A stretch of 64,000 nt of DNA from Sulfuritalea sp. Lineage in GTDB: Bacteria > Pseudomonadota > Gammaproteobacteria > Burkholderiales > Rhodocyclaceae. Under the pieces are notes generated by a model, which did no database searches, was not told the origin of the DNA, and saw only the letters and a list, made by a program, of their open reading frames with translations. Where the stretch lies: the NCBI GenBank assembly GCA_023229685.1, contig JALNYT010000007.1, positions 62,001 to 126,000 of the forward strand, in the 5' to 3' direction. The position numbers were made by a program, and so were the translations under genes. Within the stretch, counting starts at the first letter, position 1; each line of letters begins with the position of its first letter. Positions 41,268 to 50,303 of the stretch are shown piece after piece.

Positions 41268-43421
41268 ATGAAAATCAATCGTCGCGAATTTCTCAAGGCA
41301 TCCGTCGCGCTGGGCGGCGGACTCTCTCTCGAATTTTCCTTTCCGCTGGTGGCCAGGGCGGCGATCTCCTCAAAGGCACCGGTCACCGAAGTCAATGCCT
41401 GGGTGGTGATCCATCCCGATGACCGGGTGGTGGTGCGCATCGCCCGCTCGGAAATGGGCCAGGGCACCTACACCGCGCTGGCGCAACTGGTGGCCGAAGA
41501 ACTGGATTGCGATTGGGCCAAGGTCAGCTCCGAGTTCGCCTCGCCGAACGAGCACATCCGCCGCAAGCGCATCTGGGGCTCGATGTCCACCGGAGGCAGC
41601 CAGGGCGTGCGCAGTTCCCAGGACTATGTGCGCAAGGCCGGCGCCGCCGCCCGCGTCATGCTGGTCAACGCCGCCGCCGCGCGCTGGAAGGTGCCGGCAA
41701 CCGAGTGCACGGTGGAGCGCGGCGTCATCACGCACGGACCGAGCAAGCGCACCTTGCGCTACGGCGAAGTGGCGGCCGAGGCGGCGAAGCTGGCGCCGCC
41801 GCAGGACGTCGCCCTGCGCGACCCGAAGGACTGGAAGATCGCCGGCAAATCGATGCATCGCTTCGACATTCCGGACAAGGTCATGGGCAAGCCGGTGTTC
41901 GGCGTCGACGTGGTTCTGCCCGGCATGCTGCACGCATCGGTGGCGCAGTGCCCGGTGTTCGGCGGCAAGCTGAAGAGTGTCGATGCCTCCGCGGCGCAGA
42001 AGATGCGCGGCGTGAAGAAGGTGGTGCGCGAAGCCGATTTCGTCGCCGTGATTGCCGACAGTTGGTGGCGTGCCGACCAGGCGCTGCAGGCACTCAAGAT
42101 CGAATGGGATGTCGGCGCCAACGGCAGCGCGTCGACCGAGAGCATCATGGCCATGCTGCGTGAGGGCCTGACCGATCCCAACTTGCCGCAGGCGAGCAAA
42201 GTCGGCGCTGGCGCTACGGCGCTGGCCACCGCCGCCAAGGTGATCGAGGCCGAATACTCCTCGCCCTACCTCAACCACGCCACCATGGAGCCGCAAACCT
42301 GCACGGCGTGGCTGAAGCCCGGGGGCTTCCTCGAGGTGTGGACCTCGACCCAGGACGGCGAAGCCTCGATGGCCGCCGCCGCCGAGACCGCTGGCCTGCC
42401 GCTGGAGAAGGTCGAGGTACACAAGATGATGCTCGGCGGCGGTTTCGGCCGCCGCGGTGCGCCGCAGGATTTCGTCAGGCAGGGCGTCATGATCGCCAAG
42501 GCGATGCCGGGCGTTCCAGTGAAGATGATGTGGTCGCGCGCCGAGGACATGCAGCACGGCTTCTATCGCCCGGCGAGCATTGTACGCATGAAGGCCGGGC
42601 TCGATGCGAAGGGCGACGTGATCGTCATGCACACGCGGATCGCCTGTCCGTCGATCCTCAAGGTTCTGCTGCCCCAGTTCCTCAACAAGGAGGGCATCGA
42701 CTTTACGGCAGTGCGCACCTTCAGCGACATGCCGTATGCAGTACCGAGCCAGCAGGTCGACTACGCCATGCGCAACGGCCATGTTCCGGTCGGTTTCTGG
42801 CGTGCGCCGGGCCAGCAGAACGGCTTCTACCGCGAGTGCTTCATCGACGAACTGGCCGTCGCGGCGGGCCGGGATCCGCTTGAATATCGCCTCGCGATGC
42901 TGAAGCCGGACGACAAGAACCGTCTCGTCCTCGAAGCCGCGGCGAAGGCGGCGGGTTGGGGAACGCCGCCGGCGCAGGGCGTGCACCGCGGACTCGCGGT
43001 GGTCGACGGCTTCGGCAGTTACGCCGCGATGGTGGCGGAGGTCTCGGTGAACCCGAAGGGCGATCTCAAGGTGCAGCGCATTGTCGTCGCCATCGACTCG
43101 GGGCATGTCGTGAACCCGGATACCTGCCGCGCGCAAGCCGAGGGCAACGTCATCTACGGCCTCGGCGCCATCCTCTACCAGGAGAACACCGTCAAGAACG
43201 GACGCATTGTCGAATCCAACTTCCACGATTTCCGGTTGCCGCGGATAGCCGAGATGCCCAAGGTGGAAACCGTGCTGGTACCGACCGGCGGCTTCTGGGG
43301 CGGACACGGCGAACCGGCCATCCTGCCGCTGGCCCCCGCCGTGTGCAATGCGATCTTCGCCGCCACCGGCAAACGCATCCGCTCGCTGCCGCTCAAGCAC
43401 CACGACCTGCGCCGGGCGTAA
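41268..43421 (+). CDS. Molybdopterin subunit of IorB-type dehydrogenase, Tat exported
   Basis: The 717-residue protein begins with a Tat signal (INRREFLKASVALGGG). It shows the IorB-type molybdopterin-binding sequences (SEMGQGTYTALAQLVAEELD, GGGFGRRGAPQDFV, FWRAPGQQNGFYRECFIDELA) and the glutamate region GGHGEPAILPLAP near the C-terminus. It oxidises a substrate such as an aldehyde or N-heterocycle in the periplasm; the actual substrate is unknown. A GTG at 41259 is also possible, but ATG 41268 starts the Tat leader cleanly. Confidence 0.88.
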   Translation: MKINRREFLKASVALGGGLSLEFSFPLVARAAISSKAPVTEVNAWVVIHPDDRVVVRIARSEMGQGTYTALAQLVAEELDCDWAKVSSEFASPNEHIRRKRIWGSMSTGGSQGVRSSQDYVRKAGAAARVMLVNAAAARWKVPATECTVERGVITHGPSKRTLRYGEVAAEAAKLAPPQDVALRDPKDWKIAGKSMHRFDIPDKVMGKPVFGVDVVLPGMLHASVAQCPVFGGKLKSVDASAAQKMRGVKKVVREADFVAVIADSWWRADQALQALKIEWDVGANGSASTESIMAMLREGLTDPNLPQASKVGAGATALATAAKVIEAEYSSPYLNHATMEPQTCTAWLKPGGFLEVWTSTQDGEASMAAAAETAGLPLEKVEVHKMMLGGGFGRRGAPQDFVRQGVMIAKAMPGVPVKMMWSRAEDMQHGFYRPASIVRMKAGLDAKGDVIVMHTRIACPSILKVLLPQFLNKEGIDFTAVRTFSDMPYAVPSQQVDYAMRNGHVPVGFWRAPGQQNGFYRECFIDELAVAAGRDPLEYRLAMLKPDDKNRLVLEAAAKAAGWGTPPAQGVHRGLAVVDGFGSYAAMVAEVSVNPKGDLKVQRIVVAIDSGHVVNPDTCRAQAEGNVIYGLGAILYQENTVKNGRIVESNFHDFRLPRIAEMPKVETVLVPTGGFWGGHGEPAILPLAPAVCNAIFAATGKRIRSLPLKHHDLRRA

Positions 43422-43617
43422 AGCGGCGATCGCCTTGGCCGAGAGCAGGAATAGATTCCTCTGACGTCTGCCCGGACTTTCGATAGAGTAGCGAGTATCG
43501 ACTTGTCGGGGGCAGTAAATCGAGTGCCCCTTGCCTTGACCACGAACGGCTTATTCACCCCCAGCTGAATGGCCGCCTTGCCACCCACTACCGAACAGAG
43601 ACCCAGGAAAGCACCCG

Positions 43618-44040
43618 ATGTCCACTACAACAAAACCGCTAAGCGAAAAAGCCCTGCTGGCGATGCCGGCCAGTTCCTACATGAACGCGGCGCAGCTCGC
43701 CTTTTTTCGCGATCTGTTGCAGAAGCAGCGGCAGGATCTTATCGACAACGCCAGCATGACCCTCGATCACCTGCGTGACGGGGAGTCGGAAGCCGATCCC
43801 AACGACCGCGCCAGCATCGAGGAAGACCACGCCATCGAGCTGCGCATCCGTGATCGCGAGCGCAAGATGCTGCCGCGTGTCGAAGCCGCATTGAGGCGCA
43901 TCGACAACGGCCAGTTCGGTTTTTGCGAAGAGACCGGCGATCCGATCGGACTGAAACGCCTTCTGGCGCGTCCGACGACTTCGTTCTCGATCGAGGCACA
44001 AGAGCGCCACGAGTCGCGCCAGAGAATACAAGGGAAATAG
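43618..44040 (+). CDS. DksA/TraR-family regulator with one zinc-site cysteine
   Basis: The 140-residue protein has the DksA coiled-coil with a tip D-x-x-D-x-A (Asp60, Asp63, Ala65 in ADPNDRAS), which is needed for RNA polymerase control with ppGpp. The C-terminal globular domain reads FGFCEETGDPIGLKRLLARP, so of the four zinc positions only Cys103 is kept; the others are Thr106, Ser124 and Ala127. One- or two-cysteine DksA proteins are known that work without bound zinc. It precedes the XRE gene. Confidence 0.88.
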   Translation: MSTTTKPLSEKALLAMPASSYMNAAQLAFFRDLLQKQRQDLIDNASMTLDHLRDGESEADPNDRASIEEDHAIELRIRDRERKMLPRVEAALRRIDNGQFGFCEETGDPIGLKRLLARPTTSFSIEAQERHESRQRIQGK

Positions 44041-44073
44041 TCGGGCAGGCATCGCCTCCGGACAGGAGACGTC

Positions 44074-44739
44074 ATGGTCGCCGCCACAACTCCCAAACGC
44101 AAGACGCCCGCAAAGAAGCGCCCGGCGGCAAAGTCGGTGTCGAAACGCCCTGCACCCGAACAAGCCGAGTCCGGCCTCGTGGCTCAGATGCGCGCCATGG
44201 CCGGCAACATACTCGACATGGGGGCCACCACGGTTGGCGCTGCAAGAACCTTGCGCACGGCGACCGGGATTGCCAAAGCACTGCTGCCCGATTTCTCGGA
44301 ACCCGGTGTCTGGACCAGGACGGGAGCGGCGCTGCGCCGCATACGTGAAGCCGCCGGCCTGACCATCACCGAAGTGGGGACGGCGATCAACCTGAAGGAC
44401 CCGTCGCTGATCGAAGCCTGGGAAAACGGCCGCATTGCGGTTCCCTTCGAACTCATCCTGCGCCTGGCGGCAGTCCTCGGCCGCAACGATCCGGTCGGCT
44501 TCGTCATGAAGTTCACCCGCAGTTCCAACCCGGACCTGTGGCGCAGCCTCGAAGGCCTCGGCGTCGGCAAGTTGCTGATCCAGTCGGCGCGTGAACGCGA
44601 GTTCGCCAACATCTACCGCGCTGACGACGAGGCGCGCAGCCTGAACGACGAGGAGTTCGCCGAGGTCCTGGCATTCACGCGCGCGGCATTTGAAATGGCC
44701 CTGGCGTTTCGCGGACGGAGCGCCAAGCGCAGCAAGTGA
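44074..44739 (+). CDS. XRE-type helix-turn-helix protein
   Basis: The 221-residue protein has a basic Ala/Lys/Pro-rich N-terminus (residues 1-30). A helical segment follows, then an XRE helix-turn-helix near 87-145 (GAALRRIREAAGLTITEVGTAI...SLIEAWENGRIAVPFELILRLAAVLG). The C-terminal helices may serve dimerisation. It is probably a transcription regulator and lies 33 bp behind the DksA-like gene. Its targets are unknown. The end is about 100 bp before the DUF6279 lipoprotein gene. Confidence 0.75.
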   Translation: MVAATTPKRKTPAKKRPAAKSVSKRPAPEQAESGLVAQMRAMAGNILDMGATTVGAARTLRTATGIAKALLPDFSEPGVWTRTGAALRRIREAAGLTITEVGTAINLKDPSLIEAWENGRIAVPFELILRLAAVLGRNDPVGFVMKFTRSSNPDLWRSLEGLGVGKLLIQSAREREFANIYRADDEARSLNDEEFAEVLAFTRAAFEMALAFRGRSAKRSK

Positions 44740-44836
44740 ACAGCCGCAGGCTGCCGCCGCGGGGACGCCCACTCGCCGAGCGCGTACCGCCGGTCAAGTT
44801 GCGGATTTCCAGGCTATCTTGAATTTCCCTTTCGCC

Positions 44837-45706
44837 ATGCGCCGTTTCATCCGCTACCTGCTGCTCCTTCTCCTTGTCGGCCTGCTCGTTCAGGGCTGCA
44901 GTGCGGTGCGCCTCGGCTATGGCAATGCCGACAGCCTTGCCCGCTGGTGGATTGATCAGTACCTCGACCTGACGCCCGAGCAGGATGCGCTGGCCCGCGA
45001 GCGTCTCGCCCACTTTCATGCCTGGCACCGCAAGACCCAATTGCCGGATTACGTTTCCTTGCTGCACCAGGGCCAGAGATTCGTCGCCGGCCAGCCCGCG
45101 GTGGCCGACGCGTTGTCGCTCGGCGACGGCATCATCCGCCGCGGCCGGACCCTGGCCGAACAGGCGACTGCGGACATCGCCGAGTTCTTGCCGACCGTAA
45201 CCCCTGCACAGATCGAGCGCATGGCCGCGCGCATGACCGAAAAGAACACCGACCATGCCAAAGAAGCTCAACTCGCGGAGGGCGAAAGCGGGCGGCGCAA
45301 GGCACGTTACAAGCGCCTGCTGGAGCGGACCGAGTACTGGTTCGGTGACTTCAGCGACGAGCAGCGGGCGGCCCTGCGACAACTGATCGACGGCCAGAAC
45401 GCCGGAAGCCAGTTCTGGTATGACGAAAGACTGCGGCGCCAGCGCGAGTGGCTGGAGCTGATGCGCCAGGTGCAGCGCGAGCGCCCGCCACGCGAGCGGA
45501 TCATTCAGCTGCTGCGCGATTATGCGGCGCATTACGATCTGCCGGGCGATCCCGCGCGGCTGGTTCGGGCGATTGCCCTGCGTCGCGCCTCGGCGGAACT
45601 TGCCGTGGCCATCCACGCCATGACATCGCCAGCGCAGCGGGCCCATGCCGAGCACAAGCTGGGTGACCTGATCCGCGATTTCACCGAGTTGTCGCAGGAA
45701 GGTTGA
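44837..45706 (+). CDS. DUF6279-type lipoprotein
   Basis: The 289-residue protein has a lipoprotein signal (LLLLLLVGLLVQGCS, Cys21). The domain begins VRLGYGNADSLARWWIDQYLDLTPEQ, which matches the family of periplasmic lipoproteins now called DUF6279. It is mostly helical and rich in Arg and Glu. A longer frame upstream (from 44690) overlaps the XRE gene and is rejected. Function unknown. Confidence 0.75.
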   Translation: MRRFIRYLLLLLLVGLLVQGCSAVRLGYGNADSLARWWIDQYLDLTPEQDALARERLAHFHAWHRKTQLPDYVSLLHQGQRFVAGQPAVADALSLGDGIIRRGRTLAEQATADIAEFLPTVTPAQIERMAARMTEKNTDHAKEAQLAEGESGRRKARYKRLLERTEYWFGDFSDEQRAALRQLIDGQNAGSQFWYDERLRRQREWLELMRQVQRERPPRERIIQLLRDYAAHYDLPGDPARLVRAIALRRASAELAVAIHAMTSPAQRAHAEHKLGDLIRDFTELSQEG

Positions 45707-45847
45707 GCAGGATCGTCAGGGTCCCGGCGCGGCGCGCCGATGGACAGGCGGCCGGCACATCGCTATGCTGCGCGCCACACGCCGTGCATCGCGGCCACCG
45801 ACCTCGCTTCCCGCACCCCCATGAGCAGCACTCAGACGGACATTCCC

Positions 45848-47560
45848 ATGCAAACAGAAAGCTTCATTCCAGGCAAAGATGCCTCGCTCGAATCGTCGAT
45901 TGCCACCATGCAGGGCAAGCTCGAAGACCTTGGCTTCCATGTCGAGGAGCGCTCCTGGCTGAATCCGGTGGATGGCGTCTGGTCGGTGCATGTGCGCGAC
46001 CGGGACTGCGCGCTGCTGTTCACCAACGGCAAAGGGGCTTCCCGGCTGGCCGCCCTGGCGAGTGCTCTCGGCGAGTTCTTCGAGCGTCTTTCCTGCAACT
46101 ATTTCTGGACCCACTACTACCTGGGGGATCAGTTTGCCCAACGCAGTTTTGCCCATTACCCACGGGAGCAATGGTTTCAGCCAGGTGAAAACGGCGAATG
46201 GCCGGAACAACTGCTGACCCCCGAGTTGCACCGGCTCTACAACCCGGACGCTTCGATCGACGCCAGTGCCCTGGTGGATCTGAATTCCGGCGACGCCGAG
46301 CGCGGCATCTGCGCCCTGCCCTTTGTGCGCCAGCGCGATGGCGCGACGGTCTGGTTCCCGGTCAATATCATCGGCAACCTGTATGTCAGCAACGGCATGT
46401 CGGCCGGCAACACCCAGGTCGAAGCCCGCACCCAGGCCCTGTCGGAAATCCTCGAGCGCCAGATCAAGTTTCGCATCATCAGCGAAGGGCTTTGCCTGCC
46501 GGATGTGCCGGAGCATGTCATCGACCGCTACCCGCGCATCGCCTCCGGCATTCGCGGCCTGCGCGACGCGGGTTTCGGCATCCTGGTCAAGGATGCCTCG
46601 CTCGGCGGCGAATACCCGGTGATGAACGTCACCCTGCTTCACCCCGACGATCAGGGCTGCTTCTCCAGCTTCGGCGCCCATCCGCGCTTCGAGATCGCGC
46701 TTGAGCGCGCCCTCACCGAACTGCTGCAGGGCCGTGGTCTGGATGCCCTCGCCGGCTTCCCCGCGCCCGGTTTTGATCTGGAGGAAATCGCCGCCTCGCC
46801 CAACCTCGAGATCCACTTCGTCGACTCGAGCGGCATCATCAGCTGGAACTTCCTCGGCGACACGCCGGACTTCGAATTCTGCGACTGGAATTTCAGCAAC
46901 ACCACGGCCGAGGATTATCAGTGGCTGGTGGACCGGGTGCATCGCTCCGGCCATGACATCTACATCGCCGATTTCCAGCATCTGGGCGTCTACGCCTGCC
47001 GCATTCTGGTGCCGGGCATGTCGGAAATCTACCCGCTGGACGATCTGGAATGGGAGAACAACAGCGTCGGCAATATCATCCGCGAAGCCATCCTGCACCT
47101 GCCGGAGCTGGACGACGACGAATGCGCCGATCTGCTCGATACGCTGAACGAACTCGACGTGCAGGACCAGCGGCCGGTCGCCGCACTGATCGGGCTGGCC
47201 GCCGATGAAGGTTCGTTATGGAGCGACCTGCGCGTGGGTGAATTGAAGACCCTGCTGGCCCTCGCCATCGGCGACGAGCAGGCGATCCGCGAAGGTTGCG
47301 AATGGGTGCGCCACTTCGAACAGCTCGACGCCAATCGTCGCCGCGTCTATCGCTGCATCGAGACCCTGATGGATCTGGGCAGCGCCGATGGGCACCGCAA
47401 CGCGCTGGAGCATCTCTACGGCAGCGACACCGTGGCGACAGCCGAGGCCATGCTGCGGCAGGAGCAGCGTTTCTTCGGCATCGAGACGCCCGGCATGAGT
47501 CTCGAGGGCTGCGATCTGCACCAGCGGCTGCTGGCGGCTTACGCCAAGTTGCGTCACTAG
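45848..47560 (+). CDS. ycaO: YcaO, ATP-dependent cyclodehydratase-family protein
   Basis: The 570-residue protein matches the Escherichia coli YcaO type from its first residues (MQTESFIPGKDASLESS...LNPVDGVWSVHVRD, then NGKGASRLAALASALGEFFERL). YcaO-fold enzymes use ATP to activate amides; the E. coli member aids RimO-dependent methylthiolation of ribosomal protein S12. No azole or thiopeptide genes are nearby, so a housekeeping role is likely. An in-frame ATG at 45821 would add nine residues; homology favours 45848. Confidence 0.9.
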   Translation: MQTESFIPGKDASLESSIATMQGKLEDLGFHVEERSWLNPVDGVWSVHVRDRDCALLFTNGKGASRLAALASALGEFFERLSCNYFWTHYYLGDQFAQRSFAHYPREQWFQPGENGEWPEQLLTPELHRLYNPDASIDASALVDLNSGDAERGICALPFVRQRDGATVWFPVNIIGNLYVSNGMSAGNTQVEARTQALSEILERQIKFRIISEGLCLPDVPEHVIDRYPRIASGIRGLRDAGFGILVKDASLGGEYPVMNVTLLHPDDQGCFSSFGAHPRFEIALERALTELLQGRGLDALAGFPAPGFDLEEIAASPNLEIHFVDSSGIISWNFLGDTPDFEFCDWNFSNTTAEDYQWLVDRVHRSGHDIYIADFQHLGVYACRILVPGMSEIYPLDDLEWENNSVGNIIREAILHLPELDDDECADLLDTLNELDVQDQRPVAALIGLAADEGSLWSDLRVGELKTLLALAIGDEQAIREGCEWVRHFEQLDANRRRVYRCIETLMDLGSADGHRNALEHLYGSDTVATAEAMLRQEQRFFGIETPGMSLEGCDLHQRLLAAYAKLRH

Positions 47561-47649
47561 GGCGGCTGAAGACTTTGCTGCACAATCCCCCGCTGCCGCT
47601 GTCATTCTGATACGGTAAACTTTTTTCTGCGCATCCCGTAGTCGCTCGC

Positions 47650-48051
47650 ATGACCGATACCGCTCCCGCCGCTCCTCGTCGTCCAAAGAACACCGCGCTG
47701 GAAACCCTGATCGCGACTTTTGCGGTCTTTCGCGATTGCCAGCCCCTCGCCATCGGTATCCACAAGACCATTCGCGAGCGCCTGCCCGACATGAACGCCA
47801 GCCAGCTACGGCATGCCCTCAAAATCCACACCGCGTCTACCCGCTATCTGAAAGCCCTGTCACAGGGAGAAACCCGCTTCGAGCTCGACGGTACCGTCGC
47901 CGGTATAGTGACTCCCGAACAGCAAAAGCAGGCCCTCGACACTCTGCGTGAGCGCTTCAGGAAGCACGCCGAGCGGCGCAAGGCCGAACTGCAGGCGCAA
48001 GAGCACCAACAGAAACTCCTCAAGCTGGTCGAGACATTCAACACCCGCTGA
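47650..48051 (+). CDS. ProQ/FinO-domain RNA chaperone (minimal form)
   Basis: The 133-residue protein consists almost only of a ProQ/FinO domain (LIATFAVFRDCQPLAIGIHKTI...LRHALKIHTASTRYLKALSQG). A helical Lys/Arg/Gln-rich tail follows. These proteins bind structured RNA, including small RNAs and 3' ends of messages. It lacks the C-terminal Tudor-like domain of enterobacterial ProQ, like other short betaproteobacterial forms. It stands 90 bp behind ycaO and converges with btuF. Confidence 0.88.
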   Translation: MTDTAPAAPRRPKNTALETLIATFAVFRDCQPLAIGIHKTIRERLPDMNASQLRHALKIHTASTRYLKALSQGETRFELDGTVAGIVTPEQQKQALDTLRERFRKHAERRKAELQAQEHQQKLLKLVETFNTR

Positions 48052-48058
48052 GCGGCGG

Positions 48059-48952
48059 CTACTTGCCGCGCTTGCTGCGCGCCGCTTCCAGATGCAGGCA
48101 GAGCTTCTCGGCGCCATCCAGAAAGCGCGGCGTGTGGCGCTGGATCAGGTCCGGCGGGACGAAATACAGGTTGTTCCTGGTCACCGCCGTCAGTGTGCTC
48201 CAGCGCTTCCAGTCGTCCAGCCATTCGGGCCGCGAGCTGTCCGCGCCGCTGGCAACAATAGCCTCAGGATTGGCTGCGATGACGGCTTCCACGGTGACGG
48301 TCGGCGCCAAACCCGGCAGTTGCGAGAACACATTGCGCCCGCCGCACAACCGTATGGCATCGCTGATGATCTGCTTGCCGTTGATCGTCATCAGGGGTTG
48401 CTGCCATATCTGATAGAACACCTCCACCGGCGGCCGCTGGCTGTAGCGGGCGGCCAAGTCGGCGTAGCGCCGACGAAACGCCGTCGCCGCGGCGTTGGCC
48501 GTCACTTCGGTCCCGGCAAGCTTGCCGATCCGCTCCAGGTCGCCGGCAATATCCTCGATCCGGTGCGGCTCGGAAAGATGGACTGTCAAGCCCATGGCGC
48601 GCAGGCGGGAGACCGACGCCGGTGAGTTGCCACTCTCCCACGCCATTACCAGATCGGGCTTGAGCACAACGATGGCTTCCAGATCGAGGCGGGAATAGTC
48701 ACCCACCCTGGGCAGGGCTTTCGCCGCCGGAGGATAGTCGCCGTAGTCGACATTGCCCACCAACAGGCTTCCCGCGCCAGCGGCGAACAACAGCTCGGTG
48801 ATGTGCGGCGCCAGGCTGACAATGCGCCGTGCCGGCGCGGCGAGCTTGATGCCGGCGCCACTGGCATCGGTGACGACAATTTCGGCGGACGCCGGCTGGC
48901 ACACCAGAACGGCCGCAATGAGTTGCAGCAGCGGAGACAACAAGTGGCGCAT
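48059..48952 (-). CDS. btuF: BtuF-like cobalamin-binding protein
   Basis: The 297-residue periplasmic protein has a signal peptide (cut near ASA-EIV) and the class III solute-binding fold. Motifs include RIVSLAPHITELLFAAGAG, NVDYGDYPPAAKALPRVGDY and LEAIVVLKPDLVMAW, as in BtuF. It should deliver B12 to the BtuCD transporter encoded 8 kb upstream on the other strand. No riboswitch is visible before it. ATG 48952 is chosen for the signal peptide. Confidence 0.87.
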   Translation of the reverse strand: MRHLLSPLLQLIAAVLVCQPASAEIVVTDASGAGIKLAAPARRIVSLAPHITELLFAAGAGSLLVGNVDYGDYPPAAKALPRVGDYSRLDLEAIVVLKPDLVMAWESGNSPASVSRLRAMGLTVHLSEPHRIEDIAGDLERIGKLAGTEVTANAAATAFRRRYADLAARYSQRPPVEVFYQIWQQPLMTINGKQIISDAIRLCGGRNVFSQLPGLAPTVTVEAVIAANPEAIVASGADSSRPEWLDDWKRWSTLTAVTRNNLYFVPPDLIQRHTPRFLDGAEKLCLHLEAARSKRGK

Positions 48953-49012
48953 GGGATAATCGGCCAATGACAGACACAGCATTTTAGCGATCAGCGGACC
49001 GGTAAATCTGCC

Positions 49013-50224
49013 TTGACCAAACAATCCCGTATCCGACCTGCGGACGTCCGCGGCATCAGCCGACTCGCGATCGACGCCACGCTCGGTCTGACCCGTCTGG
49101 TCGAGACCATGCACCACAACATTTCCCGCATGCCAGGAATAGTCGGCAAGCACACCCAGGAACCGACCCGGGGCATTACCGGACTGGTCTATCGCACCAT
49201 ACAGGGCACCACGCGACTGGTCGGCAGCGGCATCGATGCGCTGCTCGCCCGGTTGACGCCGCTGCTCGACCAGGAGCCGGCGAGCTCGTCAAGCGCGCGT
49301 GAAGCTTTGCTCGCCGCGCTCAATGGCGTGATGGGAGACCACCTCGCGGCCAGCGCCAATCCCTTGGCCATTCCGATGCAACTGCGTCGCAACGGGCAGC
49401 CGCTGCTGCTGACCACACAGGATCTGGCCGCCAGCATTCCCCGGCCCAGCGGCAAGATTCTGCTGCTGCTGCACGGGCTTTGCATGAGCGACCTGAACTG
49501 GCGGCGCAACGGGCACGACCATGGCGAGGCGCTGGCGGACGCGGCCGGCTTCACTCCCCTCTACCTGCACTACAACAGCGGCCAGCATGTGTCGACCAAC
49601 GGCCGTGCCTTTGCCGACATCATGGAAACCCTGTTGCAGGGCTGGCCGGTCCCGGTGGAAAAGCTGGTGATCGTCGGGCACAGCATGGGCGGCCTGGTCG
49701 CCCACAGCGCCTGCCACTACGCCCGGCTTGCCCGACACAAGTGGCCGCAACATCTGCGACAGATGGTTTTTCTCGGTACACCCCACCACGGCGCACCGCT
49801 CGAGCGCGGCGGCAACTGGGTCAATGTCATCCTCGAGCTCAGTCCCTATACGGCCGCGCTGGCTCGCCTGGCGAAAATTCGCAGCGCCGGGATTACCGAT
49901 CTTCGCCATGGCAGCATCCTCGATGACGACTGGCAACACGGCGACCGCTTTGCGCACAGCAAAAAGAGGATTCCCGTGCCGCTGCCGGACGGCGTGCAAT
50001 GCTATGCGATAGGCGCTTCGATCGCAAAAGCGCCGGGCGATTCAGGCGAGCCCTTGTCGGGCGATGGGCTCGTGCCGGTGCGCAGCGCGCTCGGCCAGCA
50101 TGCGGACCAAAGCCTGCGCCTGAATATTCCCGAGTCGCAGCAGTGGGTCGGTTACGGCATGCATCACCTGGATCTGCTTGACAACGCCAAGGTGTACGCA
50201 CAGCTGCGGCAGTGGCTTTCCTGA
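49013..50224 (+). CDS. Alpha/beta hydrolase, lipase-like
   Basis: The 403-residue protein starts with TTG at 49013. Residues 1-130 are a helical region. The hydrolase core has LLLLHGLCMSDLNW (oxyanion side) and the nucleophile elbow GHSMGG (Ser near 224), with a His in GMHHLDLL near the end. It resembles PGAP1-like or triacylglycerol lipase-like hydrolases. No signal peptide is seen, so it may act on stored lipids inside the cell. It is divergent from btuF, with 60 bp between starts. Confidence 0.75.
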   Translation: MTKQSRIRPADVRGISRLAIDATLGLTRLVETMHHNISRMPGIVGKHTQEPTRGITGLVYRTIQGTTRLVGSGIDALLARLTPLLDQEPASSSSAREALLAALNGVMGDHLAASANPLAIPMQLRRNGQPLLLTTQDLAASIPRPSGKILLLLHGLCMSDLNWRRNGHDHGEALADAAGFTPLYLHYNSGQHVSTNGRAFADIMETLLQGWPVPVEKLVIVGHSMGGLVAHSACHYARLARHKWPQHLRQMVFLGTPHHGAPLERGGNWVNVILELSPYTAALARLAKIRSAGITDLRHGSILDDDWQHGDRFAHSKKRIPVPLPDGVQCYAIGASIAKAPGDSGEPLSGDGLVPVRSALGQHADQSLRLNIPESQQWVGYGMHHLDLLDNAKVYAQLRQWLS

Positions 50225-50303
50225 GCGCCGAGAGGATCGCCCGACGACCAGGCGGCAACTCGTATTGTGATTACAATATGCAAAACTTCTAAAGGAATAT
50301 TCA

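Noticed and set aside
41370..43403. 677-codon frame antisense to the Mo hydroxylase large subunit
   Set aside because: Composition typical of an antisense shadow (His/Arg/Gly-rich); the sense gene is clear.
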